A stretch of DNA of 64,000 nucleotides from Profundicola sp048268105 (GCA_048268105.1 JBLWWH010000002.1:62001-126000); one strand, 5' to 3'. Shown: positions 1 through 8,329, counted from the stretch's first letter. The notes: a model not told the origin generated them from the letters alone. Numbers and translations are program-made.

Positions 1-172
1 TGTTTCCAGCTTCGGCTGCTTTTTGAATTTTACTTCGCGAGGCAGATTCTATTAGATTAGATAAAAACTTATCTACTCTTAAGGGTTTTTGACCCTTGTT
101 TGCTGTGAAACTATAATGTTCGTATAACTCCTCTTCTTCGTTTTCTTCTGGTGATTCTTGTTGGTTTCTCAT
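1..172 (-). CDS. RluD-like 23S rRNA pseudouridine synthase, N-terminal part (cut by window edge)
   Basis: Only the first 57 codons lie in the window. After an acidic start (about residues 1-20) comes an S4-like RNA-binding segment containing RVDKFLSNLIESASRSKIQ, which matches the start of RluD/RluA-family pseudouridine synthases; these modify uridines of the large rRNA. The ATG at 170-172 overlaps the TAA of the PASTA gene by one base (TAATG), so the two are probably translationally coupled. The rluD-PASTA pairing next to ddl is, from memory, a common arrangement in Flavobacteriia. The catalytic domain with its Asp lies outside the window, so the exact subfamily is not proven. Confidence 0.8.
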   Translation of the reverse strand, partial: MRNQQESPEENEEEELYEHYSFTANKGQKPLRVDKFLSNLIESASRSKIQKAAEAGN

Positions 173-1179
173 TAGTCTATCGAAATACCTGTCGTGTCAA
201 TTTTCTTTGGTCCTGTTGCTGTTGGCGCTTTTGGTTCTTCTTTAGGACGCATTTGCTCATTGGTATTTTGGTCGTATTTAATAGCGTTTCTAATTTCTTC
301 TGGTAAATCTTTGATATCTATCGTTCTCGAACTTTCGATAGAATTATAAAACAAGGAATCCTTTTCGTCTAATTTTCTTCTATAAACTAAATTCAAAGAA
401 TCTATTTCTTTTCTCAACTGCGAAGTTGGCTTCTTAGATAGCCATAAAGAAACAGGCAATCCTTCGTCATAGTTATCATTTGGTGGCGGATCTTGATAAA
501 CTACCTTAGTGCCAATGGTATCTCGAGTTCCTCCTAAATAATATATCTGACCCAAATCAAAGAACTTATCTTTAAGTATAGTTTTAGCCTCTTGCAAAGT
601 TAAACCTTCCACTTGTGGCACAGGCATATCCATTTTGAACCCTCTTCCTAAGACTAAATCAATCTTAGCTCCTTTAGGTAATAACTTCCCTGCGTGAATG
701 GTATCTCCGTTAAACATAATCCCTAAAACTGCATCTCTCGCAGGATCTTCTACGTAAATAGTATCTCCCAACACAAAACCTCTTAAGTGCAACTGTGTAA
801 TCGCCAAACGGCTACTTTTATCGATTAAATCTGGCAACTCAACCGGACGCCATGTACTTGGATTAGATTTAATAAAGATGCGTCTTCCTGGCTTTACCTT
901 AGAACCTTGTAGGGGATAAAAATCTAAGATAGCATAAGGAGGATGATCCTCTGTAAACTTAACACTATCAACTTCATATCTTAAATCTAACTCATCTAAT
1001 TTTTGAAGTGCCTCATCAATACTTAAAGAAGATAAATCCGGTACTTCTACAGAAACACCATGTTTGGTATAATTATCTAAAAACTTGAAAGCATAAAACC
1101 AAAGACCAATTAGAAGTGCTCCTCCCAATATAATACTTAGCCATAATTTCCAACTAATTAGTGCTTTGAAAAAATTCAT
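172..1179 (-). CDS. Membrane-anchored PASTA domain protein
   Basis: 335 residues. A short cytoplasmic N-terminus and one membrane segment (about 12-30) are followed by three PASTA modules, starting near residues 43 (VEVPDLSSLSIDEALQKL), 112 (VELPDL) and 185 (MPVPQV). A charged, proline-rich and probably disordered tail follows. PASTA domains bind uncrosslinked peptidoglycan or beta-lactams in PBPs and Ser/Thr kinases. Here no kinase or transpeptidase domain is attached, so the role is probably in cell-wall sensing or scaffolding in the periplasm. It lies between rluD and the divergent ddl, whose product makes D-Ala-D-Ala, which fits a wall role. A TAnnTTTG promoter box lies about 20 bp upstream of the ATG. 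Confidence 0.85.
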   Translation of the reverse strand: MNFFKALISWKLWLSIILGGALLIGLWFYAFKFLDNYTKHGVSVEVPDLSSLSIDEALQKLDELDLRYEVDSVKFTEDHPPYAILDFYPLQGSKVKPGRRIFIKSNPSTWRPVELPDLIDKSSRLAITQLHLRGFVLGDTIYVEDPARDAVLGIMFNGDTIHAGKLLPKGAKIDLVLGRGFKMDMPVPQVEGLTLQEAKTILKDKFFDLGQIYYLGGTRDTIGTKVVYQDPPPNDNYDEGLPVSLWLSKKPTSQLRKEIDSLNLVYRRKLDEKDSLFYNSIESSRTIDIKDLPEEIRNAIKYDQNTNEQMRPKEEPKAPTATGPKKIDTTGISID

Positions 1180-1198
1180 AGGTTATAATAATATTGGA

Positions 1199-1206
1199 CA
1201 AAGATA
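1199..1206 (-). promoter_or_regulatory. Bacteroidota -7 box for the PASTA-rluD operon
   Basis: On the minus strand the bases read TATCTTTG, an exact match to TAnnTTTG. The box ends 19 bases before the PASTA ATG, giving a leader of roughly 15 nt. I found no clear -33 TTG at the usual spacing, so this rests on the -7 match and position. Confidence 0.6.
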
Positions 1207-1279
1207 AAAATTAATGTAATATGTATGAGATTGAACGTAAATCTCCTAGAATTATTTAATTTTATCAAAATTTTGAAGC

Positions 1280-2251
1280 ATGAAAAAGGTAGCCGTTGTG
1301 ATGGGTGGATACTCCGATGAATACAAGGTTTCATTGAAATCTGGCCAATTAATTTATGATAGTATCGATAGAGATTTATACGAGCCCTATAAAGTTGTGA
1401 TTCTAGAAAACAATTGGTATGCAGAGGTTGAAGGTCAGACTTATGAGCTTCAAAAAGGTGACTTCTCATTTGAAATGAGGGATCAAAAAATATCTTTTGA
1501 TGTTATTTTTAATATTATCCACGGAACACCAGGTGAAGATGGATTTTTACAAGCTTATTGGGATATTTTAGGTATACCATATACAGGTTGTGGGCATTAT
1601 TTATCTGCTTTAACCTTTAATAAAAAAGACACACTTTCTGTTTTATATAAGTATGATATTCCCATGGCAAAGTCGGTTTATCTTACCAAAGGAGACGAAA
1701 TTAATCTAGATAAGATGATTGAAAAAGTAGGTTTACCTTGTTTTGTAAAACCGAATCAATCGGGTTCGAGCTTGGGGATTACTAAAGTTAAAACCAAAGA
1801 AGATTTCGCCAAAGCTTTTGAACTTGCTTTCGCTGAGGATAATGATATTTTAATTGAAGAGTTTTTAGACGGTACCGAAGTTTCTGTTGGCGTAATTCAA
1901 TATGGTGGAAAAACATTTGTGAGTGGCGTAACTGAAATCGTTTCCCACAATGAGTTTTTTGATTATGAGGCGAAATACCATGGAGCTTCAGAGGAAATTA
2001 CACCCGCAAGAATTTCAGACGACATGATGCAAAAAGTTCATGATGTTGCCACCAAAGTTTATGACACGCTTAAAATGTCGGGTATGAGCAGAAGTGAATA
2101 TATTATTGTTGATAGCGTTCCGCATTTTATTGAGATGAACACGCTACCAGGCTTCTCTCCCGCCAGTATTTTACCTCAACAACTGACGCATGCTGGGATA
2201 AGTATTAAGGATTTTGTAAGTTCGGAAATTAATCAAGCGTTAAAGAAATAA
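1280..2251 (+). CDS. ddl: D-alanine--D-alanine ligase
   Basis: 323 residues, normal for Ddl. It joins two D-alanines at the expense of ATP to make the dipeptide that ends the peptidoglycan stem peptide, in the cytoplasm. The ATP-grasp fold is recognised by HGTPGEDG (81-88), the glycine-rich loop KPNQSGSSLGITKV, the EEFLDGTEVSVGV segment and the C-terminal metal/substrate motif FIEMNTLPGFSPASILP. It is transcribed divergently from the PASTA gene across about 100 bp. I do not see a convincing TAnnTTTG box on this side. Confidence 0.97.
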   Translation: MKKVAVVMGGYSDEYKVSLKSGQLIYDSIDRDLYEPYKVVILENNWYAEVEGQTYELQKGDFSFEMRDQKISFDVIFNIIHGTPGEDGFLQAYWDILGIPYTGCGHYLSALTFNKKDTLSVLYKYDIPMAKSVYLTKGDEINLDKMIEKVGLPCFVKPNQSGSSLGITKVKTKEDFAKAFELAFAEDNDILIEEFLDGTEVSVGVIQYGGKTFVSGVTEIVSHNEFFDYEAKYHGASEEITPARISDDMMQKVHDVATKVYDTLKMSGMSRSEYIIVDSVPHFIEMNTLPGFSPASILPQQLTHAGISIKDFVSSEINQALKK

Positions 2252-2555
2252 CTATTTCGCTTTTTGATCTTCATTTTTAATCGCATTTCTCCACACAATC
2301 AAGATTATTTTTCAATAAACAAAGTATTAAGGTTCGTTATTTATTTCAATAAGATGGGGATAAATTACATACTTTAGAAAATTTAGTAGTATGAGAAATA
2401 TACCTTGGTTATTGAAATTTTTGCTCTTATAATATGGCTCTTATAGGCATTGGTTATGGAATAGAAATAAATAATTTATTCTACTTGTACTTGCAATTAT
2501 TATTGTTTTTATACAACACTTTCAGGGAAACGACCATTAGTTTAAAGGTAAAAAG
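2252..2555. other. Intergenic region with a possible decayed small membrane-protein ORF
   Basis: No intact gene is convincing here. An ATG at 2391 opens MRNIPWLLKFLLL and then stops. In the same frame, after two stops, the DNA encodes a hydrophobic stretch (FILLVLAIIIVFIQHFQ) ending at a stop near 2540. This could be the remains of a one-membrane-span protein. An overlapping plus-strand frame (from 2434) runs through the terminator into the downstream gene and is rejected. Confidence 0.25.
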
Positions 2556-2560
2556 AAAAA

Positions 2561-2587
2561 TAGCTGCATTCCTTTCGAATGCAGCTA
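2561..2587. terminator. Bidirectional intrinsic terminator between ddl and the T9SS protein
   Basis: A perfect 10-bp stem, TAGCTGCATT / AATGCAGCTA with a 7-nt loop, is flanked by an A run on the left and eight T on the right. It can end transcripts from both strands. It lies 36 bp past the stop of the minus-strand gene ending at 2623. Confidence 0.85.
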
Positions 2588-2622
2588 TTTTTTTTAGAAT
2601 TATTAAAAATTTATTTCAAAGC

Positions 2623-3528
2623 TTATTTTTTAATAAACTTTGTAGTTTTAATATTTCCTTCTGCATCTACTACTTGTAGCACATACGCTCCCGGCGCTAA
2701 ACTTTCTACATTTACTGAATTGTTAGAAGAAGTTACTTTCATTGGCTGACCTAATGTATTAAATACTTTTACATTTTTAGCATCAATACCAGAAATGTTT
2801 AAAGTAGAGGTTGCAGGATTTGGATATACCGACATTTTGGTAAAACTCTTTTTTTGCTCTGCCACTGCCAAATCTTCTTGCCAACAATCCTCAGAGAATA
2901 TACTGTAATCTTCATACCACCAACGATGGGTTCCAGAACCACTGGGCTGTGGAACTACAAATCCTGGATCAATTTGAACGCAAATTAAGTTAGGAACAAA
3001 TTGGAACCCAACATTTACCATATTCACATTGTTGCCATTGGCTAAATTCACTTGGGTTAAATTTTCATTATTATTTAAAACCATTCTCCTTAAAACCGCA
3101 TTATTAGAAACATCAACTTCAGTTAAATTATTAAACTCAAGAGAAACTGATTCTAAAACTAAATTGTTATCTAGATTAATTGAAGTAATATCATTATAAC
3201 TCAGACTTGCCAATTCTACCAATGGATTTGAACTCAAATCTAAGGTTGTCAGAGCCTGACCTCCAAAATTAATTGCTGTAATATTCACAAAAGCTTCTAG
3301 TCCTGTAGCGTCTGTGATGGGATTACCTAAACTCCCCGCATAACCTCCAACATTCCCTGTATATGCTATGGCTTCGCTTACTTGAATTTCATTATCACCA
3401 TTTGTGTTTATATAATCTTTTGTGATTAACCATTCTTTTAAATTAGAATGGGGAATATATACTATATCTTCTTGAGCATATGAATTAAACAAAATACAGA
3501 AGCAGAGACATGTTAAATATGGTTTCAT
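2623..3528 (-). CDS. Secreted leucine-rich-repeat protein with T9SS type A sorting domain (copy 1)
   Basis: 301 residues. A signal peptide (about 1-18, ending NSYAQ) is followed by a segment with an acidic repeat-like stretch (TNGDNEIQVSEA). Next come about four leucine-rich repeats of some 21 residues (LTTLDLSSNP, ITSINLDNN, LTEVDVSNN, LTQVNLANGNN), then a short cysteine-containing region. The protein ends in a type IX secretion sorting domain of about 72 residues (KMSVYPNPATSTLNISG to the terminal KFIKK). It is therefore expected to cross the outer membrane by T9SS and be attached to the surface or released. The ligand is unknown. A paralogue with about 94% identity over the passenger lies directly upstream at 3932-4837. 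A strong terminator follows the stop. Confidence 0.9.
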   Translation of the reverse strand: MKPYLTCLCFCILFNSYAQEDIVYIPHSNLKEWLITKDYINTNGDNEIQVSEAIAYTGNVGGYAGSLGNPITDATGLEAFVNITAINFGGQALTTLDLSSNPLVELASLSYNDITSINLDNNLVLESVSLEFNNLTEVDVSNNAVLRRMVLNNNENLTQVNLANGNNVNMVNVGFQFVPNLICVQIDPGFVVPQPSGSGTHRWWYEDYSIFSEDCWQEDLAVAEQKKSFTKMSVYPNPATSTLNISGIDAKNVKVFNTLGQPMKVTSSNNSVNVESLAPGAYVLQVVDAEGNIKTTKFIKK

Positions 3529-3708
3529 AACATATGAGTTTTATTGAAAACCTAAGATAAAGAAAATAGTTTAATGGTTGTTTAAATGTAAGCTGTAAAC
3601 TCGGATCATTTTCAAACCTTTTCACGATTTTGAATTCTAAACTTTGAATTTTGAATGAATTCGTTAATATAGTGAATTGTGAACCACATTTCGTTAACGT
3701 GATTATCT

Positions 3709-3839
3709 CGTCAGGCTAGTGATTTTACGTAGCAAAATTGTATCGAAACCTTTGACGAGGAAAAATTTTAGACTTCATTTATCTTCCATCTACATTTCGA
3801 TACAAATTTATCCAAGGAAAAATTCTCCTCCATGTGACG
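3709..3839. repeat. Imperfect palindromic (REP/MITE-like) intergenic element
   Basis: The 403-bp gap between the two T9SS genes holds no credible gene but contains this dyad. The outer ends are CGTCA (3709-3713) and TGACG (3835-3839). The inner arms are TTGTATCGAAA (3738-3748) and TTTCGATACAA (3795-3805), a perfect 11-bp pair, with partly matching flanks rich in A and T. CTCGTCA (3707-3713) can alternatively pair with TGACGAG (3753-3759). The pattern resembles dispersed palindromic repeats I recall from other Flavobacteriia, but copy number cannot be judged here. Confidence 0.55.
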
Positions 3840-3882
3840 GAAAAAATCTTAATTTGATTGAGAAAATATTTTTGCGAACCAA

Positions 3883-3910
3883 AAAATCGCCCCGTTGTTG
3901 AGGCGATTTT
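3883..3910. terminator. Bidirectional intrinsic terminator after the second T9SS gene
   Basis: Stem AAAATCGCC / GGCGATTTT with a 10-nt loop, with A and T runs on both sides. On the minus strand it follows the stop at 3932 by about 20 bp. Confidence 0.8.
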
Positions 3911-3931
3911 ATTTTTAAATTGAATTAAAAA

Positions 3932-4837
3932 TTACTTTTTAATAAACTTCGTTGTTTTAATATTTCCTTCCACGTCTTCTACTTGTAAAACATAAGTTCC
4001 AGGTGTTAATCCCTGAACATCAACCGAATTGTTGGAATGCATCACCTTCATTTGTTGACCTAAAACATTATATACTTTTACAATCTGAACTTCCTTACCC
4101 GAAATATTTAAAACATCTTTTGCAGGATTTGGAAACACCGACATTTTGGCTATACTCTTTTTTTGCTCTGTAACTGCCAAATCTTCTTGCCAACAATCCT
4201 CAGAGAATATACTGTAATCATCATAATACCAACGGTGTGTACCAGAACCACTGGGTTGTGGAACTACAAAACCTGGATCAATTTGAACACAGGTGAGATT
4301 AGGGACAAATTGGAACCCAACATTTACCATATTCGCATTGTTGCCATTCGCTAAATTCACTTGGGTTAAATTTTCATTATTATTTAATACCATTCTTGTT
4401 AAAATCGCATTATTAGAAACATCCACTTCATTTAAATTATTAAACTCAAGAGAAACTGATTCTAAAACTAAATTGTTATCTAGATTAATTGAAGTAATAT
4501 CATTATAATTCAGAATTGCCATTTCTACCAATGGATTTGAACTCAAACCTAAGGTAGTTAAGGCTTGACCTCCAAAATTTATTGCTGTAATATTCACAAA
4601 AGCTTCTAGACCTGTAGCATCTGTGATGGGATTACCTAGACTACCCGCATAACCTCCAACATTCCCTGTATATGCTATGGCTTCACTTACTTGTATTTCA
4701 TTATCACCATTGGTGTTTATATAATCTTTTGTGATTAACCACCCTTTTAAATTTGAATGGGGAATATATACTATATCTTCTTGAGCATATGAATTAAACA
4801 AAATAAAAATAAATGCTAAAAAGTAAAATTTTTTCAT
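3932..4837 (-). CDS. Secreted leucine-rich-repeat protein with T9SS type A sorting domain (copy 2)
   Basis: 301 residues, the same architecture as the gene at 2623-3528: signal peptide ending NSYAQ, LRR passenger of about four repeats, and a C-terminal sorting domain (KMSVFPNPAKDVLNISG to KFIKK). By eye, about 13 of 210 passenger residues differ from copy 1, but about 20 of 72 sorting-domain residues and most signal-peptide residues differ. Tandem duplication is clear; the uneven divergence suggests gene conversion or selection on the passenger. The protein is probably displayed at the cell surface. Its binding target cannot be inferred. Confidence 0.9.
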   Translation of the reverse strand: MKKFYFLAFIFILFNSYAQEDIVYIPHSNLKGWLITKDYINTNGDNEIQVSEAIAYTGNVGGYAGSLGNPITDATGLEAFVNITAINFGGQALTTLGLSSNPLVEMAILNYNDITSINLDNNLVLESVSLEFNNLNEVDVSNNAILTRMVLNNNENLTQVNLANGNNANMVNVGFQFVPNLTCVQIDPGFVVPQPSGSGTHRWYYDDYSIFSEDCWQEDLAVTEQKKSIAKMSVFPNPAKDVLNISGKEVQIVKVYNVLGQQMKVMHSNNSVDVQGLTPGTYVLQVEDVEGNIKTTKFIKK

Positions 4838-5033
4838 TATCGTAATATGTTAAGAATTTAAGTAACTAAAATCGTGAATTAATTTTAAATAACAAATTTA
4901 TTTGGAAAATTATAATAATTATGAGCCAAGATTATGCATTCCCCAATAACTAACCATAACTAGTAAGAATTAAATAGGTCATTGAACTTATACTTCTTCA
5001 TAAAGTTAAAATTTTAAAAAGTAATAATTTTTG

Positions 5034-5041
5034 TACTTTTG
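5034..5041 (+). promoter_or_regulatory. -7 box for ffh
   Basis: TACTTTTG matches TAnnTTTG exactly and lies 27 bp before the ffh ATG, giving a leader of about 24 nt. Confidence 0.6.
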
Positions 5042-5068
5042 CACTTCTACAAATTAAATTAAAGATAG

Positions 5069-6409
5069 ATGTTTCAAAGTCTTCAGGATAAATTAGATAA
5101 AGCATTACATACGCTTAAAGGTCATGGTCAGATTTCTGAAATTAACGTGGCAGAAACGGTAAAAGAAATCCGTCGTGCCTTGGTAGATGCGGATGTTAGC
5201 TATAAAGTTGCTAAAGAATTCACCAACGACGTTAGAGAGAAAGCGCTGGGTCAAGATGTATTAACTTCGTTAAATCCAGGACAGTTAATGACTAAGATTG
5301 TTCATGATGAAATGGCTGAGTTAATGGGTGGAACGACTTCTGAATTAAATATTTCTGAAAATCCCACAAAAATCCTTATTGCTGGCTTACAAGGTTCGGG
5401 TAAGACTACCTTTTCTGGAAAATTAGCGAACTATCTTAAAACTAAAAAAAGCAAAAAACCCTTATTAGTTGCAGGTGACGTTTATCGTCCTGCTGCGATT
5501 GATCAGTTAAAAGTATTAGGAGAGCAAGTTGGTGTTGCTGTATTTACAGAAGAAGGAAATCAAAGACCAGCTGATATTGCCAAAAATGCATTGGCTTATG
5601 CTAAAGCAAATGGTCACAACGTAATTATTTTCGATACGGCGGGTCGGCTGGCAGTAGATAGCTTTATGATGCGCGAAATTAGAGAAGTTCATGATGCTGT
5701 AGAACCTACTGAAACATTATTTGTGGTTGACTCTATGACGGGTCAGGATGCGGTGAACACAGCTAAAGCCTTCAACGATGTGTTAGATTACGACGGTGTT
5801 GTTCTTACCAAATTAGATGGTGATACGCGTGGTGGTGCGGCGCTTACGATTAGAACGGTAGTTGATAAACCCATTAAATTTATTTCTACTGGTGAGAAAA
5901 TGGAAGCATTAGATGTTTTCCACCCGAATCGTATGGCGGACAGAATCTTGGGAATGGGTGACGTAATCTCTTTAGTAGAACGTGCGCAGGAACAATTCGA
6001 TGAGGAAGAAGCTAAACGTTTACAAAAGAAAATTGCCAAAAATAAGTTTGATTTCAATGATTTCTTAAAACAAATCAACCAGATCAAGCGAATGGGTAAT
6101 ATGAAGGATTTATTGGGGATGATTCCTGGTGCAGGTAAAGCCTTAAAGGATATTGACATTGATGATGATGCGTTTAAACATGTTGAGGCCATCATTCACT
6201 CTATGTCTCCTATTGAAAGAGAGAATCCAGACATTATTGATGCAAGTCGCAAAAGAAGAATTGCTAAAGGTTCGGGACGTTCTGTGCAAGATGTAAATAA
6301 CCTATTGAAGCAATTCTCTCAAATGGGTAAAATGATGAAATTCATGCAGACGAGCCAAGGTAAAAATATGATGAAAATGATGGGCAGTAAAATGCCTGGA
6401 ATGAAATAA
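5069..6409 (+). CDS. ffh: Signal recognition particle protein Ffh (SRP54)
   Basis: 446 residues. It is the GTPase that, with 4.5S RNA, binds signal sequences emerging from the ribosome and docks with FtsY at the membrane. An N-terminal helical bundle is followed by the G domain with GLQGSGKTT (106-114), DTAGR near 190 and TKLDGD near 248. The C-terminal methionine-rich M domain (about 300-446) ends in a run with MGKMMKFMQ and MMKMMGSKMPGMK. The SRP RNA gene is not visible nearby. A small barrel gene starts 10 bp after the stop and is probably co-transcribed. Confidence 0.98.
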   Translation: MFQSLQDKLDKALHTLKGHGQISEINVAETVKEIRRALVDADVSYKVAKEFTNDVREKALGQDVLTSLNPGQLMTKIVHDEMAELMGGTTSELNISENPTKILIAGLQGSGKTTFSGKLANYLKTKKSKKPLLVAGDVYRPAAIDQLKVLGEQVGVAVFTEEGNQRPADIAKNALAYAKANGHNVIIFDTAGRLAVDSFMMREIREVHDAVEPTETLFVVDSMTGQDAVNTAKAFNDVLDYDGVVLTKLDGDTRGGAALTIRTVVDKPIKFISTGEKMEALDVFHPNRMADRILGMGDVISLVERAQEQFDEEEAKRLQKKIAKNKFDFNDFLKQINQIKRMGNMKDLLGMIPGAGKALKDIDIDDDAFKHVEAIIHSMSPIERENPDIIDASRKRRIAKGSGRSVQDVNNLLKQFSQMGKMMKFMQTSQGKNMMKMMGSKMPGMK

Positions 6410-6419
6410 ATTATAATTA

Positions 6420-6902
6420 ATGAGAAAATTATTTTTAACATTTGCTTGCATCCTTGGGCTTAGCTCTTTTGCATTGGCACAGAAAGGACAAACTCAGCTA
6501 AACGCTGGGGTAGGTTTCGACAGTTGGAAAGGAGTCCCAATTTATGTAGGATTCGATCACTATGTATCGAATGACTTTAGCTTAGGGGCAGAAGTGTCGT
6601 ATGTTTCTTTGGATAAATACAAGAAACACAAACACGATTATTCTATTTGGGGAATTGGTGGAAATGCTAACTACCATTTTGATCGCGTTTTATCTTTACC
6701 AAGCGACTGGAATATCTATGCTGGGCTGAATTTAACTTACTATAGCTGGGATCACCATGATCATCATGATGATGATGGATTGAATTTAGGAGCTCAAATT
6801 GGTGCTAGATACTTCTTTAGTAGAAACTTCGGCTTAAACTTACAAGCAGGTGGAGGAAGCAATGTTTCTGGAGGTAAATTTGGAATCACTTATAGATTTT
6901 AA
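6420..6902 (+). CDS. Small outer-membrane beta-barrel protein with a His/Asp-rich loop
   Basis: 160 residues with a signal peptide (about 1-20, FALAQ cleavage region) and alternating aromatic/glycine strands ending in a C-terminal Phe (FGITYRF), typical of eight-stranded outer-membrane barrels. A predicted loop near residue 117 reads WDHHDHHDDDG and a second contains KKHKHD; both could bind metal ions. No specific function can be assigned. It follows ffh by 10 bp and is closed by a terminator, so it is probably the second gene of that operon. Confidence 0.75.
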   Translation: MRKLFLTFACILGLSSFALAQKGQTQLNAGVGFDSWKGVPIYVGFDHYVSNDFSLGAEVSYVSLDKYKKHKHDYSIWGIGGNANYHFDRVLSLPSDWNIYAGLNLTYYSWDHHDHHDDDGLNLGAQIGARYFFSRNFGLNLQAGGGSNVSGGKFGITYRF

Positions 6903-6927
6903 TCAGATTTAAAATAACATAAATATA

Positions 6928-6955
6928 ATAAAGGACTATTTTTATGGTCCTTTAT
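6928..6955 (+). terminator. Intrinsic terminator after the ffh-barrel operon
   Basis: Stem ATAAAGGAC / GTCCTTTAT with a 10-nt loop, 26 bp after the barrel gene stop. The T run is short (TTTATTTATAT). Confidence 0.7.
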
Positions 6956-6993
6956 TTATATACATAAGTTTAAAAAACTAAATTTTACAAATT

Positions 6994-7380
6994 ATGAAAC
7001 AACTTGTTTTAATTGTTGGTGCTTTCTACGGAATGCTTTCTATTATTTTAGGAGCATTTGGAGCACATGCATTCAAAGATATGATCTCTGTGGAGAAATT
7101 GGCTAGTTTTGAAGTTGGCGTACGCTATATGATGTATAGTGCGCTCACCCTATTGATCCTAGGTTTCTTTTTAGATTTTAGCACAGGTATAGAAAAAAAT
7201 GCAGCACGATTGATCATGGTAGGAAGTTTTATGTTCTCCATGAGTATTTATTTATTAGCTTTTTCTGAGAAAATCAATGTTCCGTCTAAAGTGTTAGGTC
7301 CTATTACACCTGTGGGAGGAACGCTTATGTTAGTAGGTTGGGGAATGCTTTTATACTATTTTATTAGAATGTATAAATAA
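6994..7380 (+). CDS. DUF423 family small membrane protein
   Basis: 128 residues with four hydrophobic segments (about 4-24, 42-62, 70-90, 104-124). The N-terminal pattern GAFYGMLSIILGAFGAHAF is diagnostic of the DUF423 family (E. coli YgdD type). The biochemical role of the family is not established. It stands alone between the ffh terminator and the convergent ZIP gene, 22 bp stop to stop. Confidence 0.85.
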   Translation: MKQLVLIVGAFYGMLSIILGAFGAHAFKDMISVEKLASFEVGVRYMMYSALTLLILGFFLDFSTGIEKNAARLIMVGSFMFSMSIYLLAFSEKINVPSKVLGPITPVGGTLMLVGWGMLLYYFIRMYK

Positions 7381-7402
7381 TCATATCAAAAAATTAAACA
7401 GC

Positions 7403-8080
7403 TTAATGCTGATGCAACGTAAGGTAAGCAAGTAAAAAGCCTAAGGCTAAACTTATTACTTTACGTTGTTTTAGTTTATGATTATCTGAACTCTCGAAGA
7501 TAATAACTGTAGAAATATGTAAAAATATACCCGAAACTATGGCCATGGTTGGCATCATCCAGTCGGTCGGAATAAAATCTCCTACTAAATATCCAATGGG
7601 ACTAGCTAGCGCAAAAACCAGCATAAATAGAGCTTGTTTGTGCCACTTATCTGTGATGCTCGCAATAAATGTGAATAATATTAAGGCTACAGGAATCTTA
7701 TGAATCACAATCGCCGTTAGTAAATGATTGTCGGTATCAGAATGCAACGGAACACCTTCTATAAAAGCATGCAAAAACAATCCAACGAAAATGGCTAAAG
7801 GAAATTCATTGTTTTTTGATGTATGAATATGACCATGTTCTGCACCTTTGGTTATACTTTCTAATAAAAGCTGAATAAATACACCTAACAGAATAAATAA
7901 ACCGTTGGTAACCAAAAAATCTGATGCATAAATCTTTGGAAAGATCTCTAGAACAGTGATCGTCAACAAAAACGCACCGCTAAAGGTTAATAATAAACTT
8001 GGTATTAACTTAGTTTTACTAAAATACCATCCTAACAACGAACCTATAAGAACGCTTGCGATGAGTGCAATAAAGATCAT
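7403..8080 (-). CDS. ZIP family divalent metal transporter
   Basis: 225 residues, about seven or eight membrane segments. The ZIP signatures are present: HAFIEGVPLHSD, with the His and Glu of the transport site in TM4, and HKIPVALILFTF in TM5. A His-containing cytoplasmic loop (AEHGHIHTS) lies before TM4. Members import Zn, Fe or Mn into the cytoplasm; the substrate here is not predictable. The promoter box ends only four bases before the ATG, so the transcript is probably leaderless. Confidence 0.85.
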   Translation of the reverse strand: MIFIALIASVLIGSLLGWYFSKTKLIPSLLLTFSGAFLLTITVLEIFPKIYASDFLVTNGLFILLGVFIQLLLESITKGAEHGHIHTSKNNEFPLAIFVGLFLHAFIEGVPLHSDTDNHLLTAIVIHKIPVALILFTFIASITDKWHKQALFMLVFALASPIGYLVGDFIPTDWMMPTMAIVSGIFLHISTVIIFESSDNHKLKQRKVISLALGFLLAYLTLHQH

Positions 8081-8084
8081 TCGG

Positions 8085-8092
8085 CAAAGATA
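8085..8092 (-). promoter_or_regulatory. -7 box of the ZIP gene, leaderless arrangement
   Basis: Minus-strand TATCTTTG followed by CCGA and then the ATG. Transcription normally starts a few bases after this box, so the mRNA should begin at or next to the start codon. Confidence 0.6.
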
Positions 8093-8329
8093 AAAATTTA
8101 GTGATTAGTAGACGATAATTGGTACATGGTATTTGCTAATTAGTAATTAGAAATTGGAGTTATCGGTTCACGATTTTCCATTCATGATTCACACACAAAA
8201 AGTTGCCCTAATGGAGCTACAGACTGCTCTAAATTTATGAATAATGCATATCCATTAAACAATGTTTTCTTAGTTGTTTACCAACTTCCGAATATCTTCT
8301 AACAACTACCGTCTACCTAATTTCTATCA

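Noticed and set aside
2434..2679. 81-codon plus-strand open frame after ddl
   Set aside because: It reads through the bidirectional terminator and overlaps the end of a well-supported minus-strand gene; composition is only low-complexity hydrophobic.
3719..3901. 60-codon plus-strand open frame between the T9SS genes
   Set aside because: It consists of the palindromic element and the following terminator, so its coding look is accidental.
5788..6195. 135-codon minus-strand frame opposite ffh
   Set aside because: Antisense shadow of a strongly conserved gene; no start signals or similarity.
8100..8329. Degenerate TTAGTAATTAG-like text between the ZIP and argH genes
   Set aside because: No frame, no stable hairpin with T run (only a weak TAAACAA/TTGTTTA dyad), so treated as non-functional spacer.
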